A DNA stretch of 64,000 nt from the NCBI RefSeq assembly GCF_022605165.1, contig NC_063071.1, positions 620,001-684,000 on the forward strand, written 5' to 3'. The position numbers were made by a program, and so were the translations under genes. The notes beneath the pieces are model-generated. The model was not told where the DNA came from. It made no database searches and saw nothing but the letters and a program-made list of their open reading frames with translations. Source of the DNA: Purpureocillium takamizusanense (taxonomy: Eukaryota > Ascomycota > Sordariomycetes > Hypocreales > Ophiocordycipitaceae). Position 1 is the first letter of the stretch. Each line of letters starts with the position of its first letter. This document shows positions 23,467-33,946 of this stretch, in pieces.

Positions 23467-24405
23467 TTAACGTGACATATTCTGCATCCTCACACTACGT
23501 TGCGAGTTGGAGTCGCGCGGCTGCTCGTCCCACTTCACCGCGCGAGATGAGTTCTGCTGCCTCAAGACTCTCTTCTGCTGCTGCCTCCGCCTGTACCAGA
23601 AAATAGCCGCTGCCCCTAGCAGTCCCACGCCCGCGATGACGCCTACGACGATGCCGGCGATGGCGCCACCCGAGAGACCCGAGCTGCCGCCACCCGACGA
23701 CGGCGTGCCGGAGCTGGGCTTGGGGCTCGCCGTGGGCGAGCTCTTGCTGCCCTTGCCGGTGTCAGGGATCGTCGCATTGAAGCACGGGATGCTGTCTTTG
23801 AAATCAGACAGGGCGACGTAGGTAATGTCGGCGCAGGCGTAAAAGGTCTCGTTCTCGGGCTTGTCAAACTCGGAGATGTACTTGATCTGCAGAGTGGCAT
23901 TAGACCCTGCCTTGACCGACGAGGGCGGATCTACGATGGGCACGCAGGTATGGCCCTTGTCGAGCTCGCGCATCGCCTTGGCGTCAATGAGGGTGGCGAA
24001 GTCGCCATTGGACTTGGGGTCTGTCCTATGTTAGCCTTGAGGCTGGGCGCTAGAGTCACACACACGAGACTTACCTTGCAGGTAGGAGATGCTGATGATG
24101 GCATCAAAGGACTCATTCTGTGCAACCAGGGCAAGGCGGCCGTTCTCTGCAGCACGTCAGCTCAGGGCCTTATGGACGTTTCGACTTTGCTTACGCATGG
24201 GGAACAGTGTGCGGTTGCTGGCACCGGCGATGGAACCGCAAGGCGCAGTGTTGTCAAGCGCCGCGGACCAGACACGGTCCTTTGGCCACATGAAGGCGGC
24301 GGGGCCCATATCATCAGAAGTCATCTGGGCCATGGCCACAGACGCAAGTATGGCCAGGCCGGCCACGGCAGATACCAAAGGGGCCATGCCGTGTGAAGCG
24401 TGCAA
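23467..24405 (-). CDS. BIM1-like copper acquisition factor, membrane-anchored
   Basis: Secretory type I membrane protein of the BIM1-like (X325/LPMO-related) copper-binding family. Three exons: 24405-24195, 24146-24075 and 24020-23467, giving 278 residues, with GT-AG introns and matching phases. A signal peptide (hydrophobic LVSAVAGLAILASVAMA) precedes GPAAFMWPKDRVWSAALDNT, the family's N-terminal block. APCGSIAGASNRT and NGDFATLI ... HTCVPIVDPPSS follow, with conserved Cys and several N-glycosylation sequons. A Ser/Pro-rich stalk, a transmembrane helix (GGAIAGIVVGVIAGVGLLGAAAIFW) and a basic cytosolic tail (YRRRQQQKR) complete it. BIM1 in Cryptococcus helps the Ctr1 importer take up copper; a similar role here is inference. 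The predicted mature N-terminus begins with Gln, not the histidine used by LPMO-type copper braces, so metal binding is uncertain. The start could also be the second ATG at 24387. Confidence 0.85.
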
Positions 24406-26226
24406 AGTAGCAGTGGGGCTTCGAGTCTGATAGCAGCAAGGTTCAAGTTGAAAGACTCGAGTTGAGCGAGTTTCCGGTCGATCTTGCTCTCATCTTACGT
24501 CCAGTCAGGCACATACGACTCACGAGCGGGCGGCCCCAACGCCCTGTATTAATACCACGCAGTCGGCTGGCACTTCCCCTCACTTGACATGCGACCTTTT
24601 TATCGCACGACAAAGACGTGGCTGGATCCGGCACCGTGCCGAGACTTTGGAGCAAGACTAGCAGATGTGGTCGGCGCCGACCATACATCCGATGCGACAA
24701 TCACGCCCTATGGATGGGTGCATGGGGAGGGTTCCAACGGGGCCCGCGCACCAGATGCAGCCACTCCGATGTTGGCCGACACAACCTCGTGAGTGTCGTA
24801 TCTGCCAAGGTCACACCCCAGGATCACTCAAGCCATGATTCTCTCACCCCCCTCTTTGTCTCTCTGCAAGGCGTTATTGTGCCTCACATGAAATTTAAAC
24901 CCTCGACGGTTCATTGATAGGCGGTCGCATTCATCGTTCGAGGCACATGCCTCCTGGCTGTCAAAGACGCAGTAATGAATATTGCCCCGACAGCAGCGGG
25001 ACTCGAGAGCCCCCAATAAACAGGACTTAGATGGGGGACTATTCCACGTGGTAATCCACCCGGGAACGCGAGTGCCCTCGCGAGCTCGAGTCACCGAGAC
25101 CACCCGAGATGAATTCGAATTCTAGGCCCAAACATCAATACCTTTCAACACGAGAGCTTCCATGGGGCCGGCCGGAGGACCCCTGCCATGGGCCCAGATG
25201 AAAGAGGGACTATTGAGCGCCGGCTGGAAAGGAAGGTGGAGGTGTTGCATGAGACACAGTGGGGATGGCAAAGGCTGAATGGAGAAGCACTATGTCGGCC
25301 ACTGTGTATGTGCGTTGCTTGGATCAGATAAGATGGTTGGTCAACCATCTAATCAGATGCGTTCTGCACCTCTGATTGGCCCGGTGCCCACTCACACCCT
25401 CCCTCTTGAATGTGCCATCGCGCCGGGGCGGGGTCCGGACTCCGGAGTCCTGCACCAGCCCATGGCAACATGAGGGTTTTGCTCTGCCTAACTCGCTTGG
25501 CCTTCCGAGCTCGTATGTATGTATGTCTCCAGTCTAATCGTCCGATGACTCCTCCGAGCTGGACCGACGGATGAATTTGGTCCCAGAGTGACATATCGAT
25601 TCAAGTTGTGTTCGTGTTTCCCGCGCTTTTAACGCTTCACCGGAAAAGAGGGTGGTGGGGGATGCCGAGCCTTCGCTGCCTTGTTGGGCGATGTCACCGC
25701 TCAAGGCTTGCTGCAGCCCGTCCCCGTCGCATCCATCATTGGGAGGAAGCGGGGCCTGGAGTCGAGGAGACCCAAATGCAGCTGTGTCGCCCGGGATGCG
25801 ACAGAGACGGGGGTTAGTAGGAAGACGTTATTGAGTTCAGTACAGCCGGTGGTCTCGTCGACGTCGTACCGATCCGGGACCACACTGGCTTGTTGCGTCG
25901 GGCATTTTTCTGTCATTGAAGGTGGCTCCCTCCAGATGGTATCATATTGTGAGCGATATTGGATCCCTCCACCCCCAAAAGAAATTTTGAACCGTCCCCA
26001 GCGGAACTCGGGGGTATAAGTAAGCTCTTCATCCTCCTCATCTGGCTCACGCTGGACCCTCCCCCCCTTCGCCGTCTCTGTTGCCAACAACTAGTTGCTT
26101 CTTGATCGCTACCACACTCGCTCGCTTGCATCCGCCCATATTTCAGGAACACAAGAGAACCACTCACTCACTTGCCCTCATCGCCAACCAGAAAATAAAG
26201 GAAAATTTTCCCCCTTCCTTTTCAAG
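24406..26226. other. Divergent promoter region
   Basis: 1.8 kb between the divergent BIM1-like and GPI-protein genes. No gene is supported. It contains an ATCAGATAA site fused to a 20 bp palindrome (25323-25350) and a CT-rich leader with CCAACTAG-like sequence just before the start at 26227. Confidence 0.45.
25323..25350. promoter_or_regulatory. ATCAGATAA site abutting a 9-bp-arm palindrome
   Basis: ATCAGATAA (25323-25331) matches the iron-GATA consensus ATCWGATAA. Overlapping its last base, AGATGGTTG (25331-25339) and CAACCATCT (25342-25350) are perfect inverted arms around GT. Another ATCAGAT follows at 25353. Regulatory function is inferred from these matches only. Confidence 0.45.
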
Positions 26227-27150
26227 ATGCATCTCGCCGCCTCTCTCATCGCCCTTGGCTCTCTCGCCGCATCGGCCGCGGCCGCCGCGGCGCCAGGCTA
26301 CCAGTATCCCGACTTCGTGCCGCTCCACAAGCGCCAGACCTCGGGCCCGTCGTATGAGTGTCACGCCAACTGCGGTATGTTACCTCCCCCTTTCCCATCC
26401 TCCGCCGCGTCCTACCTCTCCTGTGACGGACTATATCCGCCTGAGCAGGCTGAGGAGAACCAAGAGCGTCTGTTCTATTCCTTTCCTCTTTTCTCTCTAA
26501 CATGCGGCTCGGCAGGGTATCTCATCCAAATGTCCAAGGCCGACAAGGATGGTACCGCCTACTGTAAAAATGAGAAGTGGCTTCAGTACTATCACGGCTG
26601 CATGAAGTGCGCCATCAAGGAGAACATTTGGAACGACTATGGCAGGGGCGTCACCGCAGCTGTCGACAAGTGCCCCGGCCTCAAGGTCGACCTCGAGGGC
26701 ACTGGACAGCCTAGCGGTCAGTCCAGCGCCCCGGCCACGACGACTGTTCCGGCCGCGACCACGCCTGCCCAGCAGACTACCTCGTCTGCGGCGCAGCAGC
26801 CCACGACGACGGCCACCCAGCAGCCGCCCGCGACCCAGAGCTCGGGCAGCTCGACTGTCCCAAGCACCAAGGCCCCCAGCGGCACGACGCAGTTCAGCAC
26901 TGGCAGCGCCGGCGGCGGCGTCGTTGTTCCCACGGTCTCTAGCTCTGCCCCTGGCCACTCCTCCAACAGCGTAAGTTTTTCTCGACGCGACGTGTCCCGC
27001 GTCTTCCCTCCCGTTCGTCTGCTCACTCGTTCATCATCTCCACAGACTGCGAAGCCTAGCTCCGTCACTGTTTCCGGCGGCGCGCAGACTTTCGGGTCCA
27101 GCCTCTTTGTCGCGGGTATGGCGGCTCTCGTTGCCGCCGCTTGGTTCTAA
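26227..27150 (+). CDS. GPI-anchored Cys-containing wall protein
   Basis: Secreted cell-surface protein of 235 residues. Three exons: 26227-26374, 26516-26970 and 27046-27150. The signal peptide runs to about residue 22 (SLAASAAAAAA), followed by a possible Kex2 site at KR (LHKRQT). The folded part, about residues 44-110, has six cysteines: CHANC, YCKNEKWLQYYHGCMKC and DKCPG. It is not the CFEM pattern. A long Thr/Ser/Gln/Pro-rich stretch follows (likely O-glycosylated), then a hydrophobic C-terminus (SSLFVAGMAALVAAAWF) suited to GPI attachment. Similar small Cys-rich GPI proteins are common in filamentous ascomycetes; their role is unknown. The start at 26227 is chosen because upstream in-frame ATG (26095) precedes the signal peptide by 44 residues of non-signal sequence. 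Confidence 0.8.
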   Translation: MHLAASLIALGSLAASAAAAAAPGYQYPDFVPLHKRQTSGPSYECHANCGMLPPPFPSSAASYLSCDGLYPPEQAEENQERLFYSFPLFSLTCGSAGYLIQMSKADKDGTAYCKNEKWLQYYHGCMKCAIKENIWNDYGRGVTAAVDKCPGLKVDLEGTGQPSGQSSAPATTTVPAATTPAQQTTSSAAQQPTTTATQQPPATQSSGSSTVPSTKAPSGTTQFSTGSAGGGVVVPTVSSSAPGHSSNSVSFSRRDVSRVFPPVRLLTRSSSPQTAKPSSVTVSGGAQTFGSSLFVAGMAALVAAAWF

Positions 27151-27321
27151 TAGCACGTCACCTGTGCAACTGAAATAACTGCGGTGATGACGACGCGGTT
27201 CTAAAATGACACGGCTCTTGGTTGGGCCGTGTCTTTAATTTCGTATTCAGCGGTACATAAGTAGTTCTGGAGGCAGTGCTTCTCGTTCAGTCATAATACA
27301 CGCGTGCGCGATCGTCGTACG

Positions 27322-27933
27322 CTATTTCAGCTCCATGCCACCAAAGGCCCTGTCCAGCTCCGCTCCTTCATCGTGCTCCGCTTGTGACGGTTGCGGCGGC
27401 GGCTGCTGCTTCTGCTCCGTCGTGGGCGCCGCGCCGGCCGGTCCGCGGTGCTGCACCGGCGACGTCCGTTCGGGCTCCAGCAGCCGCGACTCGCTGTCCA
27501 GCCACCCGGGAGCCACTCTCCTCTTCTCCGCCAGCTCGCGCTCCCTGATGCGCTCCTCGAACTCGCGCAGGTCGCGCTCGGCTTCCCTCTGCAGCTCCGT
27601 CACGTGATTGAGCAGGGCGTGGCACGACTCGAGGATCTCGTCGGGCGAGGCCGCGTGCCCGGTGCCCGCCGACACGATGAACCGCGCTTTCGGCTGCTGC
27701 TCGGCGGACGAGTCGTCGGCGGCCGTCGGGATGCCCAGCGACGAGGGCGGTATGTTGGACGGCATCGTCTTGTAGTTGTAGGAGAGCGTGGTGGCGCTCG
27801 GGAGCGAGATGAAGGGCGAGACGGTGAGGGGGACCTGCTCCAGCAGCGGATGGGGGCCTGCGTCTCAGCGGGTCGGCTGTCAGCGGTGAAACAGTCGTTG
27901 CGCAACAGGCAATGGCTCACGATTGTTATACAT
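27322..27933 (-). CDS. Conserved small protein with coiled coil, function unknown
   Basis: Two exons: a 13 bp first exon (27933-27921, M-Y-N-N plus one base) and 27857-27322, giving 182 residues. The intron (27920-27858) has GTGAGC and GCAG ends. The short first exon is supported because it yields a continuous, protein-like N-terminus (PHPLLEQVPLTVSPFISLPS) ahead of the ATG at 27765. The middle section (residues 80-125: ESCHALLNHVTELQREAERD and following) is predicted helical, with REFEERIRERELAEKRR strongly charged and coiled-coil-like, then GWLDSE. The C-terminus is Pro/Gln-rich. I recognise no named family. It starts divergently from the pICln-like gene, 463 bp away. Confidence 0.7.
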
Positions 27934-28395
27934 GGTGCTGTTGCGAGGGGCACGCGCACGGAGTGAAGACCAGACCAGAGAGAGGGCGTGTTTGGCCGCG
28001 CGTCAGCGGGTGTCTTGTTTGTCGCAAACGTCGCCTTGTGTTATCGAGAGCTCCCGCGGCGAGTGCTTGTACTTGCAATCGGGATAGGGTGTCCGGGAGT
28101 CGTTGTGTCTTTGTGTCGGCGGCGGGCCATGGTTCGATGAAGGAAGCACCTTCCAGCCCGCCTTTGTCTCTGCGCTCGGCGTTGCCTGGGGGGTTCGTCA
28201 TTGCGCGCGCGTGGGTCCCACCGCAGCGATAAGATAAACACTTCCCAAAACGGCCACCATACGTAACTTCGTACTTTCTTTGGGAGCTGCCAACGGAGCT
28301 CCATCCAACTTCTTGCGCTTTGCAGCCTGCATCTACCCAACAGCTTTATTGCCTGCGCACACGCTCCCGCCGCTTCAAGCAGCCCCCCAGCAGTC
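27934..28395. promoter_or_regulatory. Bidirectional promoter region
   Basis: Spacer between two divergent genes. It carries a tandem GATAAGATAA (28228-28237), which can be read as two overlapping GATA-factor sites. No gene is present. Confidence 0.4.
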
Positions 28396-29367
28396 ATGAT
28401 CGCCACCACGATCCGGACCCCTCCCTCTGTCGAGGACTACGTCCCGCTCGCCGAGTACGAGTCGCAGACCCCCGAGTCCTTTGCCGACGGCAAGGCGGTC
28501 CTGCACCTCCAGCTCGCCGCCGCGACGATCCAGGCCCCCAAGGCGCAATGCGGCAGCCTCGCTATCTTCCCGGCGGACCTACCTCCCGCTGAGAGCACCC
28601 AGACGAACGGCGACAGCGCGAACGAGGCAATTGTGGAGCAAACGGTGGACGTCTATGTCACCTCGGAGTGAGTTCCCTGCCCCTCGCCCTCGACCCTATC
28701 CGCCGCTGACCAAGCCGAAAGGAACTTTATCGTCTTCAACCAGCAGGCCGGCGCCGGCGTCTCGATTCCCTACCCATCCATCTCCATCCACGCTCTGAAG
28801 CAAATCGGCCCGGAGTCAGAGGAGAAGCGCCCGCAGGCCGTTTGGATGCAGGTTGAGATCTCAGACGGCGGCTCCGGCGACGATGACTTTAACATGACCG
28901 AGCTCACCATCATCCCAGCCACCCGTGATGGGGACGCAGTCGACGAGCCCAGCGCCGCCAAGAAGCTCTACGAGGCCATGTCCAACTGCTCCGACCTGCA
29001 CCCAGACCCCGATGACGAGGGCGACGAGGACGAGGCCGACAGGATCGTATTCGACACCAGCGTCGATCCCGAGGCCCTCGAGGGCTTCACGGGCGTCCTG
29101 CGCGGCACGGCCGACGGCACTCTGCCGCCGCCCATGCCGGGCAGCGGCGGCTGGATCACCGCCGAGAACATGCATGAGTACTTTGATGAGGATGGCAACT
29201 GGCTCGGCCGGGATGGCGAGGGCGACGACACCGCACCGGTAGATGGCGAGCTCGGCGAGGGCGCGGGACGAACGCGCGGTCGCGACGAGGTCGAGGGCCT
29301 TGGCGACGGGGTCAATGGCCACGCAAACGAAGAGGACCCGGAGATTAAGCGCCCCCGTGTCGAGTGA
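28396..29367 (+). CDS. pICln-like (Voldacs) methylosome protein
   Basis: Homologue of chloride-channel nucleotide-sensitive protein pICln, a PH-like-fold chaperone that holds Sm proteins before snRNP assembly (fungal relatives include yeast Lot5). Two exons, 28396-28667 and 28722-29367, 305 residues; the 54 bp intron uses GTGAGT, CTGAC branch and AAAG acceptor. The N-terminal half gives a PH-like beta pattern: KAVLHLQLAAATI, VDVYVTSE, NFIVFNQQAGAGVSIPYPS and ISIHAL, where 'YPSISIHA' is the family's signature. A long acidic region follows (DPDDEGDEDEAD), as in pICln, and the C-terminus ends in a basic KRPRVE. Probably cytosolic/nuclear. In mammals it works with PRMT5; a fungal role is inferred. 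Confidence 0.85.
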
Positions 29368-29797
29368 GCAGTTTGCGCGCGCCATTAGTTGGAACGTTCG
29401 GACAGATGGGAATTGGGTCGGAGCATGGCGTTCTGGACGGGAAAACAAAGCAGGATGTGAGATTACAATCAGAATTCGGGACGGGTAAACCGAGAGGTAG
29501 AGACAGACACGCGGGTCGCCCCGCGCAGCAAACACAATGGGAAGCTCGATTCAAAGTCAGGTCCGCCTCGGCAGATTACATTACATCAAAAGCTACAAGC
29601 TCAAAAGGTATGTACATCTTGAAGAATTGAAGCCCTCTCCGAAACGCCGTGGCCGCATCTGCCACATATGATATGAAAATATATTGGGGGAAAAAGGAAA
29701 GGGTAAGAAAGAAGATGTGTGTGTGTGTACGTTTTGAAGAAGTTCGGCTCATTCTGAAGCGGCCATTAGTTGAAAAGGTGCGGCAGCAGCATCTCGA
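29368..29797. other. Convergent 3' flank
   Basis: Holds the 3' ends of the pICln-like gene and the polyglutamine protein gene. A purine-rich stretch with GTGTGTGTGTACG (about 29718-29731) is seen. No gene. Confidence 0.45.
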
Positions 29798-32445
29798 TTA
29801 CATCCTCATCCATCGACGCTGCACTTTGCCCTCGGGCGACGAGAGCAGGAAGCCCTCCTTGTCCTGGACGCTCGAGCTCTTGCTGCTGTCGCTGCTGTAC
29901 CGCCGCTCGACACGGCGCATCTCCTCGGCGGCGAGGTACTTGGCCGGCGTGAGCTTGACCTTGCTCGGAGCCCATGTCGACGACGTGGTGGTTGTGGTCG
30001 CGTTGGAAGGGGCCGCTGAGGACGCAGTGGACGGCTCGCGGCTCAGGTTGGACCCTCGCGTGCGGCCGTCCTTGCGACGCCGTGGCGATCCGTCAGAGCG
30101 CACATGATGCTGCTGTCTCCTCGTGGGGCTCTGGCTGACGTCGCGCTTCCTGCCACCGGCGCTGCTGCTACTGCTGCTGCCAATGCTGCCGTTGGCCTTG
30201 AGTAACACCATTCCGCTGAAGCGAGGGTCCGCGGAGACGGTCTTCCTGTGGCCACCGCCGCCGCCGCCACCGAGCATGCGCGCGGAGTTCTTGGTCGGGC
30301 TGTTCTTGCCGAGGTTGAAGTAGTGGCGGCTGCCGATGGTCTTGGACTGAGGCAGCGAGCGCGGCGTGCCGAGCGGAACGCGGACGCGGGCGCTGGGCGT
30401 CGACGGGCCCTCCTGGCTGTCCGTCAGCGGGTCGGCGGCCTCGCTGCCACCGCCCATGATGGTCGAGGCGATGGAGCCCAGGCTCTGCGAGCTGACGACA
30501 CTGTTCATCCGACGCAGGGCCGCGATGGTGGATGCGACGTCCTGCGACTGTCTGTTTGCCAGGGACTCGTCCTTGTCCTGCTCGCGCTTCTCGATCTGCT
30601 CCCTCGCGGCCTTGACCGCGGACCGCCGCGGCGAGCCGTTGGACGCGACCGCGAGGCTGACGTCGGTTGGCGCGGTCGAGTAGTAGGAGCTCGCCTCCGA
30701 GTTCTTGCGCTCCAGCACGGCAGAGTTACGCTCGCCCCTATCCACGGGGCGCGGCGACAGCGGCGTGGACACGACAGAGCCGTCGGGCGCCGTCACGGTG
30801 GTCGTAGGCGGCGTAGGCAGGGCGCGCCGCGGGCCAGACGCTGACAGAAGCATGGACAGGATGTCGTGCTCGTTGTACGGCGACGACGAGACGTCCGAGG
30901 CGCGGCTGCCGCGCCTGGGTGTCAGGAGGCTCATGGGCGGAGACGTGCGCTCGCTGTTCAGGGCGCTCTCGGGGCGGGGCGTCTCGCACGCCGCCGTCTC
31001 CGTCTTGTCCGAGTCGACGCTGTGGACCGACTCGGTGGTGAAGCTCGCCTCGGATGGCGACATGAGTGCGGGTTCTGCGGTAGAGGCTCTCTCAGCGGGC
31101 ACCGCCGCCGCCGCCGCCTCCTTGGGGCGCGTCTCCTCGCACAGCTGCAGCTTGGGCGGGAGGAACGTCACGGACCGACGAATGCCGTGGCCGGGCTGGA
31201 AGTTGGCGGAGATGGGACGCAGCGGCTTGGGCAGCGGCGACTCGACCTCGCGGCGGGTCAGGAGGTTGCGCGGGCTGACCGAGTTGGCGCGCTGCAGCGG
31301 GCGAGGGCCCGAGACGGCCTTGCGGTCGTGGACGTTTGGGTAGCGGTGCGGCGAGGGCGCGCGGTCGACAAAGGGGTCCGCGTCGTCGCCCTGCGGCTCG
31401 GCGTGCCTCGCGCCGCTGTTCCTCTCCTCGGGCTCGCCCACGCTGTACAGCGTCGAGAGGGAGCTTGAGGCGTCGCTATCGACGGAGCGGCGCTTGGAGA
31501 GGGTGCGCTGGGGCGCCCTCTGGGTGTTCTTTTGCGTGCTGCGCTGGGGACTGCGCTGGGGGCTTCTCTGCGCGTTCCGTTGAGGGCTCCGCTGGGGAGT
31601 GACGCGCTGCGGGCTGCCCTGTTGCTGCTGCTGCTGGCTTCCTCGCTGCGGGCTCCTCTGAGGCGTGACAGACCCGGACTGCTGCTGCTGCTGCTGCTGG
31701 GCGCGGCGCGGGCTCGCCTGCGAGGACCTCTCGGGGCTGGCGTTGTTGCTCTGCTGCGGGCTGCGCTGGCTCTGCCACGCTCCCCCGCCGCCCTGGAGCT
31801 CCCAGTCCATGCCGCTCTGAGCGCGGCTCGGGCTGTTCGTCCCGCCGGGCAGCAGGAGCTGCTCCATGGCCTCGGCGAGGAGGCTGTTGGCCGCGCTGGA
31901 GATGGACGCCGCCGACCCGCTCCGCGAGAGCTGGCCCTTGACGGGCGAGACGCTGCCGGAACGGCTCTTGACGGGGCTGACGCGCCCTCCCGCCGTGCCG
32001 CGCGCCGCCGTTGACGCCGACCCCGACGCCGAGCTGCTCGGGCGCCACGAGTTGGAGCTGCGCGTCGCTGCGGCTTGGACCTGGACCTGGCCCGCTCCAG
32101 CGCGCGACGCCCGCGACGGGGAGTTTGACGACGCCGCCGCGGTGTTACCCTTGTTGATACTGTTGTGCTTGTTGGGCGAGCGGCTGGTGCCCTGGCGCAG
32201 CCGCTGGTCCGTCGAGCGCAGGATGCTACGCAGGTCCGCGTCCGCGACGGTGGACCGCCGCGCGTGCGTCTGCGAGGAGAGCCGGCGGCCGCGGCCACGG
32301 GGCGCGTCTTCAGCCGCCGCCGTCGCCGCCGCCGAGTCCTGTTGCTGCTGCTGCTGCTGTGCCGACAGTGACGAAGACGACGCGGGCTGGCTCGCCTTTT
32401 GCGGCGAGTGCTGCGGGCTGTGGTACGGCCACTGCAGCGACCACC

Positions 32446-32501
<56 letters not shown>

Positions 32502-32770
32502 GGCTGCGGCCCTTGTTGCTGCTGATCTTGGTCTTGCTGCTGCTGCTGTTGCTGCTGTATCAGCTGCATCTGCTGCGCCATCTGCTGCTGCAACTCCATG
32601 AGCTGCCGCTGCTGCTCGTCCTGCGACAGCTGCTGGAACTGCTGCAGGTAGTGCTCCTGGCGCTGCGGCGGCGGGGGCAGATGCGGCGCCGCCCCCATGC
32701 CGTTGAGCGTCCGCAGCGTGGCCGCGTCCTTGCTGCGCCGCTTGGGGATGTTGAGCTCCTGCTTGGGCTT

Positions 32771-32809
<39 letters not shown>

Positions 32810-33029
32810 TTGCTGTTGTTGCTGCTGTTGCTGTTGGAGCAGTGCTGGTGGTGGTGGCTGCGGCTGCTGCTGGTGGAACGTCTGTCCGCGGTACTCGTCG
32901 AGCTTCTGCTGGTGTGGCTGCAGCTGCGGGAAGAGCTGGTAGTGGGCGTGCTGCTGCTGCCGTTGCTGCTGCTCCTCTTGTTGTTGTTGCAGCTGCTCAT
33001 CAACGATCGGCTCCTCCATACCACCATCA

Positions 33030-33061
<32 letters not shown>

Positions 33062-33946
33062 TCCCTGCATCTCCACGTCCCTCCCCTCCATCTTGATGCT
33101 CTGCAGCGACGGGAAGCGCGGCATCGTCGAAATCTTGCCAAAGAAGGCGTACCAGCTGTTGCGGCTCCAGCGCTCGCTGTTGCGCCAGAAGTTCGTGCTC
33201 TCACGCAGAAACCCTCCTCCTCCCTCGGCCGCCCTGTTGTTGGCCCCGGCCGTCGTCGTCGCTGTCGCTGCTGCTGCTGCCGCCTCTCCATCCTCCCGAG
33301 GAGTCTGCTCGCCCGCGCCGTTCGCCCCCGCCATCATCATCATGGTCGTCGTCGTCGTCCCCGCGCTGCCGTCGCTCCCGCTGGCCCCCTCCACATCAAA
33401 AATCTCATCATCGCCACCATCCTTCCCGCCTCGACCTCGTCCTCGAGCCAAGATCTGTCCGATCCGCGGCCTCCTCCCGCTCTGGTTCCTCCCCAGTCCA
33501 CCACTGCCATCACCACCGCCGCCATACGTCGGCATAGGCGGCACCGCCGCACCGGCGCCGCCCATGGCCGTCGTCCCCGTGAGCGACAGCCGGCTGCTGA
33601 AGCGGCTCGACCACGCCGAGTGCAGGTTCGTCTGCGAGGCGTCAAGCAGACGGCGCTTGGTCAGACGCGTCGGAAGACCACGACCTTTCTTGCCGCCCTT
33701 CCTACCCGTGCTGGTGACCTCCTCCATCGACACAGAGTACACCTTGGTCGTGCAGGGGCCGAAGCGGCGCTTCACCCACCAGCTCAGCAGCATGCCCAGC
33801 GCTAGGAAGAAGATGAGGCCGCCACCAATGGCGATGACGAGCAGCCAGCTGAGCCCCAGGCCCCCCCCGGAGGGGGTGCCCTGGCGGCGCGCGAGGGCCG
33901 CCGCTGATGCCGAGTCCATCATGGATGATGGCTCCGCGGGTAACAA
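29798..33946 (-). CDS. Giant polyglutamine single-pass membrane protein
   Basis: One uninterrupted frame of 1,382 residues (1,373 if the ATG at 33919, MDSASAAALARRQ, is the start). Near the N-terminus a hydrophobic segment (residues about 33-55, LLVIAIGGGLIFFLALGMLL) ends in WWVKRRFG, so a short outside N-terminus and long cytosolic region are likely. The rest is low-complexity: acidic and Gly patches, polyGln tracts (the longest encoded by 18 pure CAG), Ser/Arg-rich blocks, an array of SPQR/TPQR units (around 31500-31680) and many other S-P-x-K/R sites. The C-terminal 60 residues (WAPSKVKLTPAKYLAAEEMR and after) look more ordered and could be a conserved module. No enzyme domain is seen. I do not recognise the family. 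The frame has no stop over 4.1 kb and is therefore very likely real. Confidence 0.8.
31500..31680 (-). repeat. SPQR/TPQR coding repeat array
   Basis: Within the polyglutamine protein gene, degenerate 12-bp-based repeats encode at least seven SPQR or TPQR tetrapeptides (for example SPQRSPQR, TPQRSPQR), interspersed with polyGln. Each fits the Cdk consensus S/T-P-x-R. Confidence 0.7.
32447..32500. repeat. (CTG)18 trinucleotide repeat, codes polyGln
   Basis: Eighteen perfect CTG units on the plus strand. Read on the minus strand in the membrane protein frame they encode glutamine. Purity suggests length instability. Confidence 0.95.
32771..32836. repeat. Interrupted CTG/TTG repeat, codes polyGln
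   Basis: About 22 CTG or TTG triplets (CAG and CAA on the coding strand), all encoding glutamine. Further shorter CTG runs lie at about 32541-32556 and 33032-33058 (nine units). Confidence 0.9.

Noticed and set aside
26227..26720. CFEM domain in the GPI-anchored protein
   Set aside because: The cysteine spacing does not fit the eight-cysteine CFEM pattern; only six Cys are present in the folded part.
32399..33805. 468-residue plus-strand frame rich in Leu, His and Arg, opposite the polyglutamine gene
   Set aside because: It is the antisense of CAG repeats (CTG read as Leu). The minus-strand frame is three times longer and has a plausible membrane segment and C-terminus.
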